64,000 nucleotides of DNA from Ostreococcus lucimarinus CCE9901. Lineage: Eukaryota > Chlorophyta > Mamiellophyceae > Mamiellales > Bathycoccaceae. The stretch lies in NCBI RefSeq assembly GCF_000092065.1, contig NC_009355.1:868001-932000 (forward strand). The letters are read 5' to 3'. The notes under the pieces were generated by a model. The model was not told the origin of the DNA. It worked only from the letters and a program-made list of their open reading frames with translations, and did no database searches. A program made the position numbers and the translations under genes. Shown one piece after another: positions 9,692 through 18,652 of the stretch (the stretch's first letter is position 1; each line of letters opens with the position of its first letter).

Positions 9692-10714
9692 CTAATGCTC
9701 GCACCCGGGAACGCGACACGACCACTTACACCCTTCGAGCATGAACCCCGGGTTCTTGTCGCATTCGCCCGTGTTGGCCCAGCCGCGACACTGGTCGTGC
9801 GCGTCTTCGCATCCGGGCGTCGCGCTCGCCTCGGGCGGTTTCTGCCAGCGGTACGGCTCGGCGTGCACCCACACGGTGGCGGTCCACTTCACCCCCGCAA
9901 CGACGGGACAACCGACATGCAACGCGCGGTGATCAATCTTCCCGTTCGGGTCCACGGACCAAAATATTAAGCCGTCGCCTCGGCGCGGTTTCATCGCCAC
10001 GCGATGCTCCGCGCACTTCGACCAACTCGTCCCCTCCGCCATCTTCGGATCGATCCACTCGCTATCGGGAAACGCCGTCTCTCCCCCCGCCTCGGGTTCT
10101 TCCAAGTACAACAACACCGTCGCCACGCGTTTACCGCCGTCTTTCGACAACTCTCTCCCGCTCAGCGAATCCTCCGCGCCCACGTCTTCGTGCGCGTCGT
10201 ACTTTTCCCCCACCCGGTATTCCAACACTTGCATGTCCTCGTTGTGCGTCCAGGGCAGCATCGTCACCGCGCTCAGCGCGTCGTATATCTCTCGCACCAC
10301 CTCCTCGTCGCGATTTAAAAACGTCTGCTTCGACGTGCGAATCGGATCGACTTTCGACTCGCCCGTGACGCTGTCGACGACGGTGCTTCGCCGGACCCGC
10401 GCGCGCGTCGCCCGCAGCACCGCCTCGCACTGCGCCTCCGTCAGCGCGTCTCGCAGCGCGAACGCGCGCGGGTACCACGACAGCGGTTCGACGCGCGTCC
10501 GCGCTCGCGCCCGCGCGTCCGACAGCGTCGGTCGCGCGCCGTCCGTCGTCGTCCGTCGTCGCGCGCGCGCGCCGTCGAACCCGTGCGTCGTCACGCGCGC
10601 GCCCAGCGCGCCCAGCGCGAGCGCGCACGCGAGCGCGAGCGCGCGCGCCGTCCACCGCGCGCGCGCGCGCGACCGACGTCGACGCGAGACGTCGACGGAC
10701 GCCGCGCGAAGCAT
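9692..10714 (-). CDS. Prolyl 4-hydroxylase alpha-type enzyme with C-terminal ShKT domain
   Basis: 340 residues. The enzyme is a 2-oxoglutarate/Fe(II) oxygenase that hydroxylates proline, in algae mainly on cell-wall-type and secreted proteins in the ER/Golgi. A signal anchor (ALALACALALGALG) follows the basic N-terminus. The double-stranded beta-helix domain shows the iron ligands His-x-Asp in YDAHEDVG and the second His in HRALHVGCPV, with the 2-oxoglutarate Lys in GVKWTATVW. A six-cysteine ShKT domain ends the protein (CEDAHDQC ... CKWSCRVPGC), as in several plant and algal P4Hs. Start ATG 10714 is chosen because it is the last Met before the anchor; the frame stays open further upstream without signal. 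Its ATG overlaps, on the other strand, a possible ATG of the lipid kinase. Confidence 0.93.
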   Translation of the reverse strand: MLRAASVDVSRRRRSRARARWTARALALACALALGALGARVTTHGFDGARARRRTTTDGARPTLSDARARARTRVEPLSWYPRAFALRDALTEAQCEAVLRATRARVRRSTVVDSVTGESKVDPIRTSKQTFLNRDEEVVREIYDALSAVTMLPWTHNEDMQVLEYRVGEKYDAHEDVGAEDSLSGRELSKDGGKRVATVLLYLEEPEAGGETAFPDSEWIDPKMAEGTSWSKCAEHRVAMKPRRGDGLIFWSVDPNGKIDHRALHVGCPVVAGVKWTATVWVHAEPYRWQKPPEASATPGCEDAHDQCRGWANTGECDKNPGFMLEGCKWSCRVPGCEH

Positions 10715-10769
10715 GGATTGGATTGGATGCGACGCGACGCGACGTGACGCCGCGAGAGCGCGACGCGCG

Positions 10770-11831
10770 ATGTCGCGCGCGCGCGAGGCGCCGACGACGT
10801 TCTGTGGACTGCCGACGCTGCGACCGGACGCGCAGGCGAGGACGCGCGCGGCGACGCCCGAGACGCGCGGCGACGCGCGCGACGACGCGACCCGGACGCG
10901 CGTGCGAAAACTGCTGCTCGTGCGCCACGGCGCCAAGGCGAAGACGACGCGAGGGAAACGAGACGCGGAGGAGATTCGACGCGCGTGCGAGGCCGCGAAC
11001 GTCGACGTCGAGACGGCGACGACGGAACGCGCGGGACACGGCGTCGAACTGGTGCGAGACGCGGATCTGAGCGACGTGGACGCGATCGGGGTCGTGGGAG
11101 GGGACGGGACGCTTCGCGAGGCGGTGCAGGGATGGATCGAGCGCGAGGCGAGCGGGCGGGGCGACGGGAGGCGAACGCCGATTTTCGCGTTTCCGTGCGG
11201 CACGGGGAATAATTACGCGCGAGATCTCGGGGTGTTCACCGTCGCGGACGCGATGGCGAAGTTGAAAGCCGGGAACGCGCGTCCGGTGGACGCGGTTCGA
11301 GTGTCGGACGGCGTCGGTAACGATACGATTTCGATCAACGTCGTGACGTGGGGCATGGCGCGCGACGCGGCGGAAACGGCGGAGGGCATGCGTTGGATGG
11401 GCGGTTTGCGTTACGACGTCGCCGGTTTGATTCACATCTTGAAGAATAAAAAGAATAACGGCATCATCGGCGTCAGCGATTCTCTCGAGGGCGAGATCGT
11501 GGAGGAATCGAATGATTATTTGATGATGTTCGCGCAGAACACGCGTTGCAGCGGCAGAGCTTTCGCGTTCACGCCGCTGGCGCAACTCGACGACGGATTT
11601 TTCGACGTCGTCGTGTGTAACAAAGGAGGCCCGATGCACACGAAGGCGCTCTTCGACGCCACGAAAACTGGTGGCGGTCACGTCGAAGATCGTAACGTAT
11701 CATACGTTAAAGCTAAGCGGTTGTCGCTGAAAACAGCGGCGGCCGAGAGCGTCGGCATTGACGGCGAAGTCACCGTTCCAACGCCCGTTCATCTGACGGC
11801 GCTCGAGGGAGTTTTCACTACGTTTCGCTAA
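10770..11831 (+). CDS. Diacylglycerol/sphingoid-type lipid kinase
   Basis: 353 residues from ATG 10770; an in-frame ATG at 10713 would add 19 residues. The protein has the lipid-kinase catalytic fold: the nucleotide loop GVVGGDGTLREAV, the motif FPCGTGNNYARDLG, and a C-terminal beta-sandwich part with DDGFFDVVV and the late motif IDGE, all in the family order. Such enzymes phosphorylate diacylglycerol, ceramide or sphingoid bases. The sequence does not decide which, and the multi-domain regulatory modules of animal DAG kinases are absent. It is divergent from the prolyl hydroxylase and convergent with PRORP (36 bases between stops). Confidence 0.85.
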   Translation: MSRAREAPTTFCGLPTLRPDAQARTRAATPETRGDARDDATRTRVRKLLLVRHGAKAKTTRGKRDAEEIRRACEAANVDVETATTERAGHGVELVRDADLSDVDAIGVVGGDGTLREAVQGWIEREASGRGDGRRTPIFAFPCGTGNNYARDLGVFTVADAMAKLKAGNARPVDAVRVSDGVGNDTISINVVTWGMARDAAETAEGMRWMGGLRYDVAGLIHILKNKKNNGIIGVSDSLEGEIVEESNDYLMMFAQNTRCSGRAFAFTPLAQLDDGFFDVVVCNKGGPMHTKALFDATKTGGGHVEDRNVSYVKAKRLSLKTAAAESVGIDGEVTVPTPVHLTALEGVFTTFR

Positions 11832-11867
11832 GTAGTACGTCTTGTATTAATCGCACGCTATGTATGT

Positions 11868-13400
11868 CTATTCGACTTTGCACGCGCACAACCAGCTCTC
11901 GTCTTCCTGAGGGAACATCCACCAAGAAGAGTCGTCGGCTTCTTGCATGCACGTCGTGAACACGGCGGGGTAATCCAACTCAACTTCGCCCGCGGTGATG
12001 GTGAAACGAACTTGATGACGTTCTTTCCATCGGTAGAAGAGCTTGGGCGATGGGAGCATTTGAAAGACGTGATCTCGGCACTCGTCGTTTGTGACGAGAA
12101 ACGCCTTGTCCCCGGCGTGCACCGCCGCGTACAACCAGTACCAGTCGTCGTTTGAGCCGTGCGCCGTCGTGAAGAGCTCGCCGGCGCCGTCCCATTTGGC
12201 AAGGAGCGCTTGATTGTGCGGCTTGCGCGCTGGGCCACCCTCAACACGACGCTGGTGTAAGAACGCGATGGGCGGAGCATCGCCTTCCTTGGCGCGTTTG
12301 CGAAGCTCGACGAGGACCTTTTCAACCTGGTTAAAGTTCATCCCGGAAGTCGAGAAATTCTGATTGTACATGCCCACGTTTGCGCCGTCAACGATGGCGT
12401 TCATACCATCTTTTTTAACGTTGAGCCAATTCATGAAATTGTCGAACTCTGACTGCGCTTCGCGTTCGCACGCCAACTTTGCGATGCCCGCGAGCAAGTC
12501 TGCGCGTTCCTCCTCCGTAAGACTAATCGCCTTGAGCTGAAGTTCCACGCGCTTTTCCTCCATCGCCAACACCGCCACGGCGGCGCCCGCGTCGTCCACG
12601 CGCACTTCGTCCGCGACGCTCCATCCGGGCACCGCACTAAACCACGCGCGTAATTCTTCGCTCATCTCGTCGCTCGGGCTACGAATCTCCGTTCGCATCC
12701 GACGCAACATCGCGAACCCGCCGTCGAACGCCTCCGCCGCGCGATACGCCCTCAACATCGCCATGAACTCCAACTCCGTCGGCAACAACCCCTCATCGCG
12801 CAGCATCGCCTCCACGGCCTCCATCTTCTCCAAATCCCCCTTTTTCGCGCTCGCGTGCAGCGCGCACGCGTACGTCCGCACCTTCGGCGTCAACTTTTCC
12901 TCCTTCAGCGCTCGCGCCGCGTCCAGCGCTCCCTCCACGTCCCCCGCCGCCGCGCGCACTCTCGCCAGCGCCGTGTAGCTCATCTCGCTCATCATCACGC
13001 GTCGCGCTTCCATGTACTTCACCACCTCGTCCGCTTCCTTCGCGCGCGCGCACTCCTCGTGCGCCAGTCCCGCCGTCCACGCCCCCGCGCCGCCCGCGCA
13101 CATGTGCAGCAGCACGTTGCACGAGTGCGGCGCCAGCGCGTACGCTTCGCTCCTTCGCGCGTCCTCGAACGCGTCCCACGCCGCGGCGAACTCGTCCCGC
13201 TGACACGCCGCGTCGATCGCGCGTCGCGCCGTCGCCGCCGGGCCGAACGCGTCCGCTTTCGCGCGTCGTCGGTCCGTCGCGCCGCCGGCGGCGCGCGCGC
13301 GATCGACGCCGCGCTTGCGCTTCGCGGCGGCGTCGCGGGACGAGCGCTCGGGCGAGGCGTCGACCGCGAGGCGGGCTCGCGTCTCGGCGTCGAGCGGCAT
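11868..13400 (-). CDS. PRORP: Protein-only RNase P (PRORP)
   Basis: 510 residues from ATG 13400. The enzyme removes 5' leaders from precursor tRNAs without an RNA subunit. A basic N-terminus is followed by PPR-like helical repeats (~55-260). The NYN metallonuclease domain (~325-475) carries the expected acidic residues: VDGANVGMYNQ, SNDDWYWLYAA and VTNDECRDH. The C-terminus WLCACKVE matches the last strand of the central domain. The structural zinc site described for plant PRORP1 (two Cys before the nuclease domain, then His and Cys near the end) appears degraded. No CxxC precedes the NYN domain, and Trp-Trp stands where the Trp-His is expected, so only the final Cys remains. Upstream codons in the open frame look non-coding. 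Confidence 0.93.
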   Translation of the reverse strand: MPLDAETRARLAVDASPERSSRDAAAKRKRGVDRARAAGGATDRRRAKADAFGPAATARRAIDAACQRDEFAAAWDAFEDARRSEAYALAPHSCNVLLHMCAGGAGAWTAGLAHEECARAKEADEVVKYMEARRVMMSEMSYTALARVRAAAGDVEGALDAARALKEEKLTPKVRTYACALHASAKKGDLEKMEAVEAMLRDEGLLPTELEFMAMLRAYRAAEAFDGGFAMLRRMRTEIRSPSDEMSEELRAWFSAVPGWSVADEVRVDDAGAAVAVLAMEEKRVELQLKAISLTEEERADLLAGIAKLACEREAQSEFDNFMNWLNVKKDGMNAIVDGANVGMYNQNFSTSGMNFNQVEKVLVELRKRAKEGDAPPIAFLHQRRVEGGPARKPHNQALLAKWDGAGELFTTAHGSNDDWYWLYAAVHAGDKAFLVTNDECRDHVFQMLPSPKLFYRWKERHQVRFTITAGEVELDYPAVFTTCMQEADDSSWWMFPQEDESWLCACKVE

Positions 13401-13497
13401 CACCCGCGGCGTCGACGAGTGACGCGATCGGCGCGACGCGATGTGAAATGAAAGGTGCAGCTCGGCTTTGATGTGATTACGGACGCGAGACGACGCG

Positions 13498-15798
13498 TCA
13501 ACGACGCCTGAGCGAGGGCGAGGCGAAGAGCGAAGACGCCGGCGCGTGCACGCGAGAGATGGAGGAAGGCGACGCGGACGCGCGACGGTCCCGCGGACGC
13601 GCGACGTCGGCGACGTCGACGCGCGCGTCGCGAACGGCGGCGCGCGCGGAACGCTTTTCTTCGACGGCGCGGTGCAACTCGTCGAGTTGCGCGCGTTGAC
13701 GCTCGATGACGGCCATGATTCTCGCTTCTTCGTCCTCGCCGAGTTGGATCTCATCCGCGGGGGCGATGGTGTGCTGAAGGCGAGAGGCGGCGGCGAGCGC
13801 CTCGGCGCGACGCGGGAGCGACGCGGCGGAGCGGTTGACGCGGGAGCTCAACGCCTTGAAGTCGTTCAAGAGCTCGATTTCCTCGGCGGACATCGGCGGG
13901 ACGGCGCCGCCGTTGGCGTCGGCGTAATTCTTCAACTGCGCTTGGTGGAGCGTGCGGAAGATTTTGATCAACCGATGCTGCTGCTCCATGTTCTTATTTT
14001 TGACGTCCCGCATGCGCTTTTCCAACTCGGTGTCCGCCCACTGCAAGATTTGTCTCACCGACGTCGCCGCGGCTTGGATGTACTCCTCTTGCGCCTTGAT
14101 CTCCGTCTCCGCCTGCGTCTTTCGTTGGATCAATCCCTCGAATCCGTCGTACTGAACGGGCCACAGACAATCGGGGTTGTTCTCGCCACCTACGGCGTCC
14201 AAGAGCTCGCGCCACTTCCGTTCGCTCACGTTCTGCGGCTTCACGCGCATGCGCGGATCTTTGACGACGTTGTAAAAGTACGCTCGGAATCGGTAGTCAG
14301 GATGGTTCGGGTTGTACGCGTTGACGATCTCTTGCACCTCACGCGTGGGATCGAGCGACGACGGATGTTGTTGCATCTGCTGCTGCATTTGCGGGAATAA
14401 GCCGCTGGGCTGCTGCTGCTGCGTCAACGCTCCGGCGGCGCCGGGCGTCGACGGCGCGAACAATCCACCGCCCGAGGGAACGATGGCGTTCGACGGCGCG
14501 CCGAAAGGGTTCGAAGACGTCGTCGCCGCACTCGAGGCACCGAACAAGCCTCCCGGGGACGATGACGGGGCTGGTGTCGCCGATCCAAACAAACCTCCGC
14601 CCGTTGTACCGGGTGTCGCCGCGCCAAACAAACCGCCCGCGGGACTCGAGGCCGGCGCCGCACCGAACAATCCACCGCTCGTAGTCGCCGGCGTCGCGGC
14701 CGCGCTCGCGCCGAACAAACCACCGCCCGAAGTCGCGGCCGGTGCGCTACTACCAAACAATCCACCGAGCGCGGGCGTCGACGCCGCGGGCGAGGCGCCG
14801 AACAAACCACCACTCGTTGCCCCGGGCGTCGCCGCGGCGGACGACCCGAACAATCCGCCGCTCGTCGTCGTCGGCGCCGCGCCGAACAATCCACCACCCG
14901 CGCTCGACGCCGGCGTCGCCGCCGCGCCGAACAACCCACCGCCCGCGCTCGACGCCGGCGTCGGCGCCGCGCCGAACAACCCACCACCCGCGCTCGACGC
15001 CGGCGTCGCCGCCGCGCCGAACAACCCACCGCCCGCGCTCGACGCCGGCGTCGGCGCCGCGCCGAACAACCCACCGCCCGCGCTCGACGCCGGCGTCGCC
15101 GCCGCGCCGAACAACCCACCGCCCGCGCTCGACGCCGGCGTCGCCGCCGCACTCGCGCCGAACAACCCACCGCCCGAACTCGCAGGCGCCGCGCCGAACA
15201 ACCCACCGCCCGAACTCGCAGGCGCCGCGCCGAACAACCCACCGCCCGAACTCGCAGGCGCCGCGCCGAACAACCCACCACCCGCGCTCGACGCCGGCGT
15301 TGCCGCCGCGCCGAACAACCCACCGCTCGTCGCCGCCGCGCCTCCGAACAACCCGCCGCTCGCGCTCGACGCCGACGCGCCGAGCGCGAGCGTCGGCGCC
15401 GCGCCCCGCGCCCCGAACGACCCACCGCCCGCGCTCGATCCCACCGGCGCGGCGCTCCCGAACAATCCACCGCCCGCGCTCCCCGTCGCCGCGGGCGCCA
15501 ACGCCGGCGCCGCGCCGAACGCGCCCCCGCCCGCGCCCGCGCTCGCGCTCGGCGTCCCGAACACACCGCCGCTCGCGCTCGACGCCGCCGCCGCCGCGCC
15601 GTGCGACCCTCCGCTCGCGCGCGTCGCCGCGCCGCCGCCGAACGCGTGCGCCCCGCTCGCCGCCGCGCCCGTCCCGAGGCCCGTCTCGCGCGCGCTCGCG
15701 CTCGCCGTCGCCGGCGCCGACGCCGTCGTCGGCGTCGCGCCGAACGAAAACCCGCCCGTCGTCGCCGCGCCGCGCGGCGTCGCCGGCGCGCCGAACAT
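13498..15798 (-). CDS. NUP54: Nucleoporin Nup54 with long GLFG repeat region
   Basis: 766 residues from ATG 15798 (MFGAPATPRG). Nup54 belongs to the central-channel Nup62-Nup54-Nup58 complex of the nuclear pore. Residues 1-~460 are FG-repeat sequence, mainly GGGLFGAA separated by Ala, Thr, Pro and Ser. From ~470 the conserved Nup54 region starts (DPTREVQEIVNAYNPNHPDY, then ERKWRELLDAVG and CLWPVQYDGFEGLI). Helical coiled-coil segments follow to ~700, then a basic tail. The repeats are encoded by near-identical DNA tandem units, so copy number probably varies between strains. The opposite strand also stays open through the repeats, which is a by-product of GC-rich codon use. Confidence 0.93.
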   Translation of the reverse strand: MFGAPATPRGAATTGGFSFGATPTTASAPATASASARETGLGTGAAASGAHAFGGGAATRASGGSHGAAAAASSASGGVFGTPSASAGAGGGAFGAAPALAPAATGSAGGGLFGSAAPVGSSAGGGSFGARGAAPTLALGASASSASGGLFGGAAATSGGLFGAAATPASSAGGGLFGAAPASSGGGLFGAAPASSGGGLFGAAPASSGGGLFGASAAATPASSAGGGLFGAAATPASSAGGGLFGAAPTPASSAGGGLFGAAATPASSAGGGLFGAAPTPASSAGGGLFGAAATPASSAGGGLFGAAPTTTSGGLFGSSAAATPGATSGGLFGASPAASTPALGGLFGSSAPAATSGGGLFGASAAATPATTSGGLFGAAPASSPAGGLFGAATPGTTGGGLFGSATPAPSSSPGGLFGASSAATTSSNPFGAPSNAIVPSGGGLFAPSTPGAAGALTQQQQPSGLFPQMQQQMQQHPSSLDPTREVQEIVNAYNPNHPDYRFRAYFYNVVKDPRMRVKPQNVSERKWRELLDAVGGENNPDCLWPVQYDGFEGLIQRKTQAETEIKAQEEYIQAAATSVRQILQWADTELEKRMRDVKNKNMEQQHRLIKIFRTLHQAQLKNYADANGGAVPPMSAEEIELLNDFKALSSRVNRSAASLPRRAEALAAASRLQHTIAPADEIQLGEDEEARIMAVIERQRAQLDELHRAVEEKRSARAAVRDARVDVADVARPRDRRASASPSSISRVHAPASSLFASPSLRRR
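14876..15310 (-). repeat. Coding minisatellite in Nup54 (45-base and 36-base units)
   Basis: About six nearly identical 45-base units encode GLFGAA(A/P)TPASSAGG; Ala and Pro alternate at the variable site, giving a 90-base higher-order unit. Next to them, at about 15187-15294, lie three 36-base units encoding GLFGAAPASSGG. Most differences between copies are single bases. Confidence 0.9.
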
Positions 15799-15951
15799 GC
15801 GACGCGCGCGTGTCCCCGAACGCGCGCCGCGCGCCGAGCGACGCGCGTCGACGTCTGACGCTGACGCGATTGGATTCGATTCGATTCGATTCGACGATTC
15901 GATGTGATTCGATCGACGCGCGCGCCCTCGGACGCGACACATCGCGACGCC

Positions 15952-16311
15952 ATGGCGCACGCCCCGCGCGCGGGCCTCCCGCGCGTCGTGCACGTCAGCT
16001 GGCGCGTCGACGTCGCGCTGCGCACGTCCGAGGGCGCGAACGCGATGACGCCGAGCGTGATCCTGCGACTCGCGCTCGACGACGGGAGCGACCGGACGTT
16101 CGAGTGCGGACTGGAAAAGTTTCACGAGCTGCGAGAGGCGACGGCGACGATGGTGAACGAGATGGAGTGGGCGAGCCGGGACGCGGCGGCGGTGCGGGAG
16201 ATCGGGGCGCGCGCGCGGGCGAGGTGGGAGCGGACGAGGGCGGGGACGACTTCGGGCGAAGAAGGAATAGCGACGAAACGAAACGCGCGGTGCGGCGGCG
16301 ATGATCATTGA
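15952..16311 (+). CDS. COMM-domain protein, short COMMD6-like form
   Basis: 119 residues from ATG 15952. The segment LPRVVHVSWRVDVALRTSEG, then ILRLALDDGSDRTFECGLEKF, then HELREATATMVNEME, matches the C-terminal COMM domain pattern (a Trp in the first strand, then a phenylalanine-rich strand and a Leu-Arg helix ending near Met-Glu). COMMD proteins assemble in the Commander complex that recycles membrane cargo from endosomes. The usual N-terminal helical HN domain is missing, as in short COMMD6. The ~35-residue tail is basic and low in complexity. It shares a 153-base promoter with Nup54. COMM domains are short and divergent, so the assignment rests on the pattern rather than on a catalytic motif. 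Confidence 0.7.
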   Translation: MAHAPRAGLPRVVHVSWRVDVALRTSEGANAMTPSVILRLALDDGSDRTFECGLEKFHELREATATMVNEMEWASRDAAAVREIGARARARWERTRAGTTSGEEGIATKRNARCGGDDH

Positions 16312-16328
16312 TGCGAGGACGTCGAACG

Positions 16329-17300
16329 TCAGGCTTTGTAGCGCGCGTCGTCGGCGTAATACTCGGGGAAACCGACGGATTCTTGAAGCCTGGCGAACGT
16401 CGGGAGCGTCTCGTCGCGCGGGTAGCCCTCGAGTTTGATTTCTCTCAGCGCGCGTTCCATCGCGTTGACGCTCACGGCGAGCAGCGACAGGGGGTAGGCG
16501 ACGATGCTGAAGCCCATGTCCTCGAGCTCTTGCGGCGTGCAAATCGGCGTCGAACCGCCGCCTTCGAGCATGTTGGCCATCTTCGGCACGCCCGGGGCGA
16601 CTTTGCAAAACGCTCGCATCTCTTCCTTCGATCGCAGCGCGTCGACGAAGAGCGCGTCCGCGCCGACGTCGGCGAACGCCGCGGCGCGCCACAGCGCCTC
16701 ATCTAAATCCACCGCACTTCGCGAATCACTCCTCGCGAACACCACGATTCCCGATCCATCCTCGTCCCGCGCGTCGCACGCCGCTCGCACGCGCGTCGTC
16801 GCCTCCTCGCGCGATACCACTCGTCTATTCTTCGTGTGCCCGCACGCCTTCGGCGCCACCTGATCCTCTATCAATATACCCGCGAACCCAGCCTTGGCGT
16901 ACCCGCGCACCGTGCGCTTCGCGTTCATCGCGTTCCCGTACCCGTCGTCGCCGTCGCCGACGATTGGGAAACTCGCGCTCGTCGCGTCGTTGCACGTGCG
17001 CCCGACGTCCACCATCTCCCCGTACGAGATCAATCCGGTGTCTGGCAGCGCCAACCTCGACGCGGACACGCAGAATCCCGACATGAACGCGGCGGAGAAC
17101 CCGGCGCGTTCGATCAGGCGCGCGCTCAACGCGTCGTGCGCGCACGGCGCTTGCACGATTCGAGGCGACCGCAGGAGGTCTCGCAAGACTTTGGCGTGCG
17201 GTGCGACGACGGACGCGCCGTCGCTCGCGCGGCATCGCGCGTCGCGCCGAGCGCGATGCGCGACGCGCGACGACGCGCCGGGAGCGGCGGCGAGGGACAT
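16329..17300 (-). CDS. ICL/PEP-mutase superfamily lyase (plant CPPM-type)
   Basis: 323 residues with an N-terminal leader of ~35 residues that is probably a plastid transit peptide. The (beta/alpha)8 enzyme domain starts at LRDLLRSPRIVQAPCAHDALSA. It carries VGDGDDGYG (metal-binding acidic residues), the signature EDQVAPKACGHTKNRRVVS with the conserved Lys-x-Cys-Gly-His core, ARSDSR, and PKMANMLEGGGSTP. The match runs end to end with plant proteins annotated as carboxyvinyl-carboxyphosphonate phosphorylmutase-like. The true substrate of that group is not settled; 2,3-dimethylmalate lyase-type or isocitrate-like cleavage are possibilities, so I do not name a reaction. It is convergent with the COMM gene (17 bases). 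Confidence 0.88.
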   Translation of the reverse strand: MSLAAAPGASSRVAHRARRDARCRASDGASVVAPHAKVLRDLLRSPRIVQAPCAHDALSARLIERAGFSAAFMSGFCVSASRLALPDTGLISYGEMVDVGRTCNDATSASFPIVGDGDDGYGNAMNAKRTVRGYAKAGFAGILIEDQVAPKACGHTKNRRVVSREEATTRVRAACDARDEDGSGIVVFARSDSRSAVDLDEALWRAAAFADVGADALFVDALRSKEEMRAFCKVAPGVPKMANMLEGGGSTPICTPQELEDMGFSIVAYPLSLLAVSVNAMERALREIKLEGYPRDETLPTFARLQESVGFPEYYADDARYKA

Positions 17301-17383
17301 CGCGCGAGGCGACGTCGAGTGCGGGCGGAGACTGGAACGACTTCGGTATTACGCGCGACGCTCGCGCGATTCGCGAGAAACGC

Positions 17384-18652
17384 CTATGATCGCGGCGTCG
17401 GCGTCGCCGAAGGCGACGACGCTAAGAACGACGCGTACTCGCGACCCACGTCGTTATCGGCGTCGGCACCGAATATTTGTTCGCCCGCCACGTGGGAATG
17501 GAGCAACGCGGTGAGCGGACCGGGCGATGGACCGTTCGCGTCTCCGCGAGGCGCGACGGTCGCCCCATCGCCCGCGACTCCTCGATCGCGCGGTTCGTCC
17601 GCGATTGGAATCTCTATCGAAAGGTTATTCTCGCGCGCGAACTCGCTCGAGCGCGTCTCGAAACTCGAGAGCGACGCGCGAGCGCCGCCGACGTCTCGAG
17701 CCGTCGGCGATCCAAGCCACTTAAAGCTGGGCGATAAAAGTTCCAAACCTTCGGGCGGTATGATGAGTGGATCGTCGTTTTCATCCACCAGTAAAGCAAC
17801 GTCTTCAAAAATATATCTATTCGCATCCGCATCCGCATCATCATCATCGTCGTCGTCGTACGGGCGTATTATCGCCCGTTGCGCTCGACTCGCCGCGCCG
17901 CCGTATTGATCGTCTATATCCATTTGACCATCGTCGACGCCGTATCCTCCATTCTCACGCCTAGCGCCCGAACGTCGACTCGCCCGACCTGGTTCGCTCG
18001 CAGACGACCCTTTACCGTGCCCTGACCGTTGCGCGCGGCTCGATTGCTTCGCCGACGCGCGCTCGCGCTTGACGCGCGCGTGCGCACGAAACATGGCTGA
18101 TTTCGACACGGGCGCTGGACTCGGCCCTAGTCGACCTTTACGCGAGAAAACGGGCTCAATGGGCTCTTTCCCTTTCGCTTTATCCGATCTCGTCGTGCCT
18201 TTCGCGTCTTCAAACTCTTCGCCTTCGCCTTCGCCTTCGTCTTCGTCATCGTCCTCAAAGTCTTCTTCGTCCTCGAATTCGTCCTCGTCTTCGAAACACG
18301 ACTCACTCTTCACCTTGCGCCACATGCTTCGACTCGTGCTCGCCTGCGCTCTTTCGCGCGCCGACGCCCCCTTTTGCGTCGAGAAGTGCTGATCGAACAA
18401 GTCCTGATTGTTCCTCGCCTCGTGCGCCTCGGCGCACTCGGTGTGAAATCGCCGCAGCACATCCTCGATGTCCCCAGACGAATACTGATACAACTTTTCG
18501 TTCGAGTTATAGATCACGAGCGCGATGTCGCAATCACACAACACGCTCAGCTCCATCGCCTTTTTCATCAACCCATTCTTCCGTTTCGTGAACGTCACCT
18601 GCCGGTTACGCTCGTCGACGATGCGCTCAATCTTAATCTTCTTCCGTCCCAT
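17384..18652 (-). CDS. MADS-box transcription factor (MEF2/type II-like)
   Basis: 422 residues. The MADS domain opens the protein: [20 protein letters not shown], then [20 protein letters not shown] and [16 protein letters not shown]. The sequence [11 protein letters not shown] and the loop after it are of the MEF2/MIKC (type II) kind. No K-box coiled coil follows, so this is not an MIKC protein. The rest is low complexity: a strongly acidic block of Glu/Asp (~120-150), basic Ser/Arg-rich stretches, another Asp run, and a Pro/Ser-rich tail. Start ATG 18652 is fixed by the MADS domain itself. It is divergent from the TFIIS-N gene. Confidence 0.95.
   Translation of the reverse strand: MGRKKIKIERIVDERNRQVTFTKRKNGLMKKAMELSVLCDCDIALVIYNSNEKLYQYSSGDIEDVLRRFHTECAEAHEARNNQDLFDQHFSTQKGASARERAQASTSRSMWRKVKSESCFEDEDEFEDEEDFEDDDEDEGEGEGEEFEDAKGTTRSDKAKGKEPIEPVFSRKGRLGPSPAPVSKSAMFRAHARVKRERASAKQSSRAQRSGHGKGSSASEPGRASRRSGARRENGGYGVDDGQMDIDDQYGGAASRAQRAIIRPYDDDDDDDADADANRYIFEDVALLVDENDDPLIIPPEGLELLSPSFKWLGSPTARDVGGARASLSSFETRSSEFARENNLSIEIPIADEPRDRGVAGDGATVAPRGDANGPSPGPLTALLHSHVAGEQIFGADADNDVGREYASFLASSPSATPTPRS

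Noticed and set aside
10715-11203. Upstream extension of the prolyl hydroxylase frame
   Set aside because: The added ~160 residues are Ser/Arg-rich and antisense to the lipid kinase; the signal anchor fits a start at 10714.
10131-11681. Minus-strand frame of 516 codons opposite the lipid kinase
   Set aside because: Arg/His-rich translation without domains, overlapping both the kinase and the prolyl hydroxylase in the wrong frame.
14312-15907. Long plus-strand frames (over 500 codons) through the Nup54 repeats
   Set aside because: They are antisense to a well-supported Nup54 and translate to Pro/Asn or Arg repeats; stop codons are rare there because of the CG-rich repeat.
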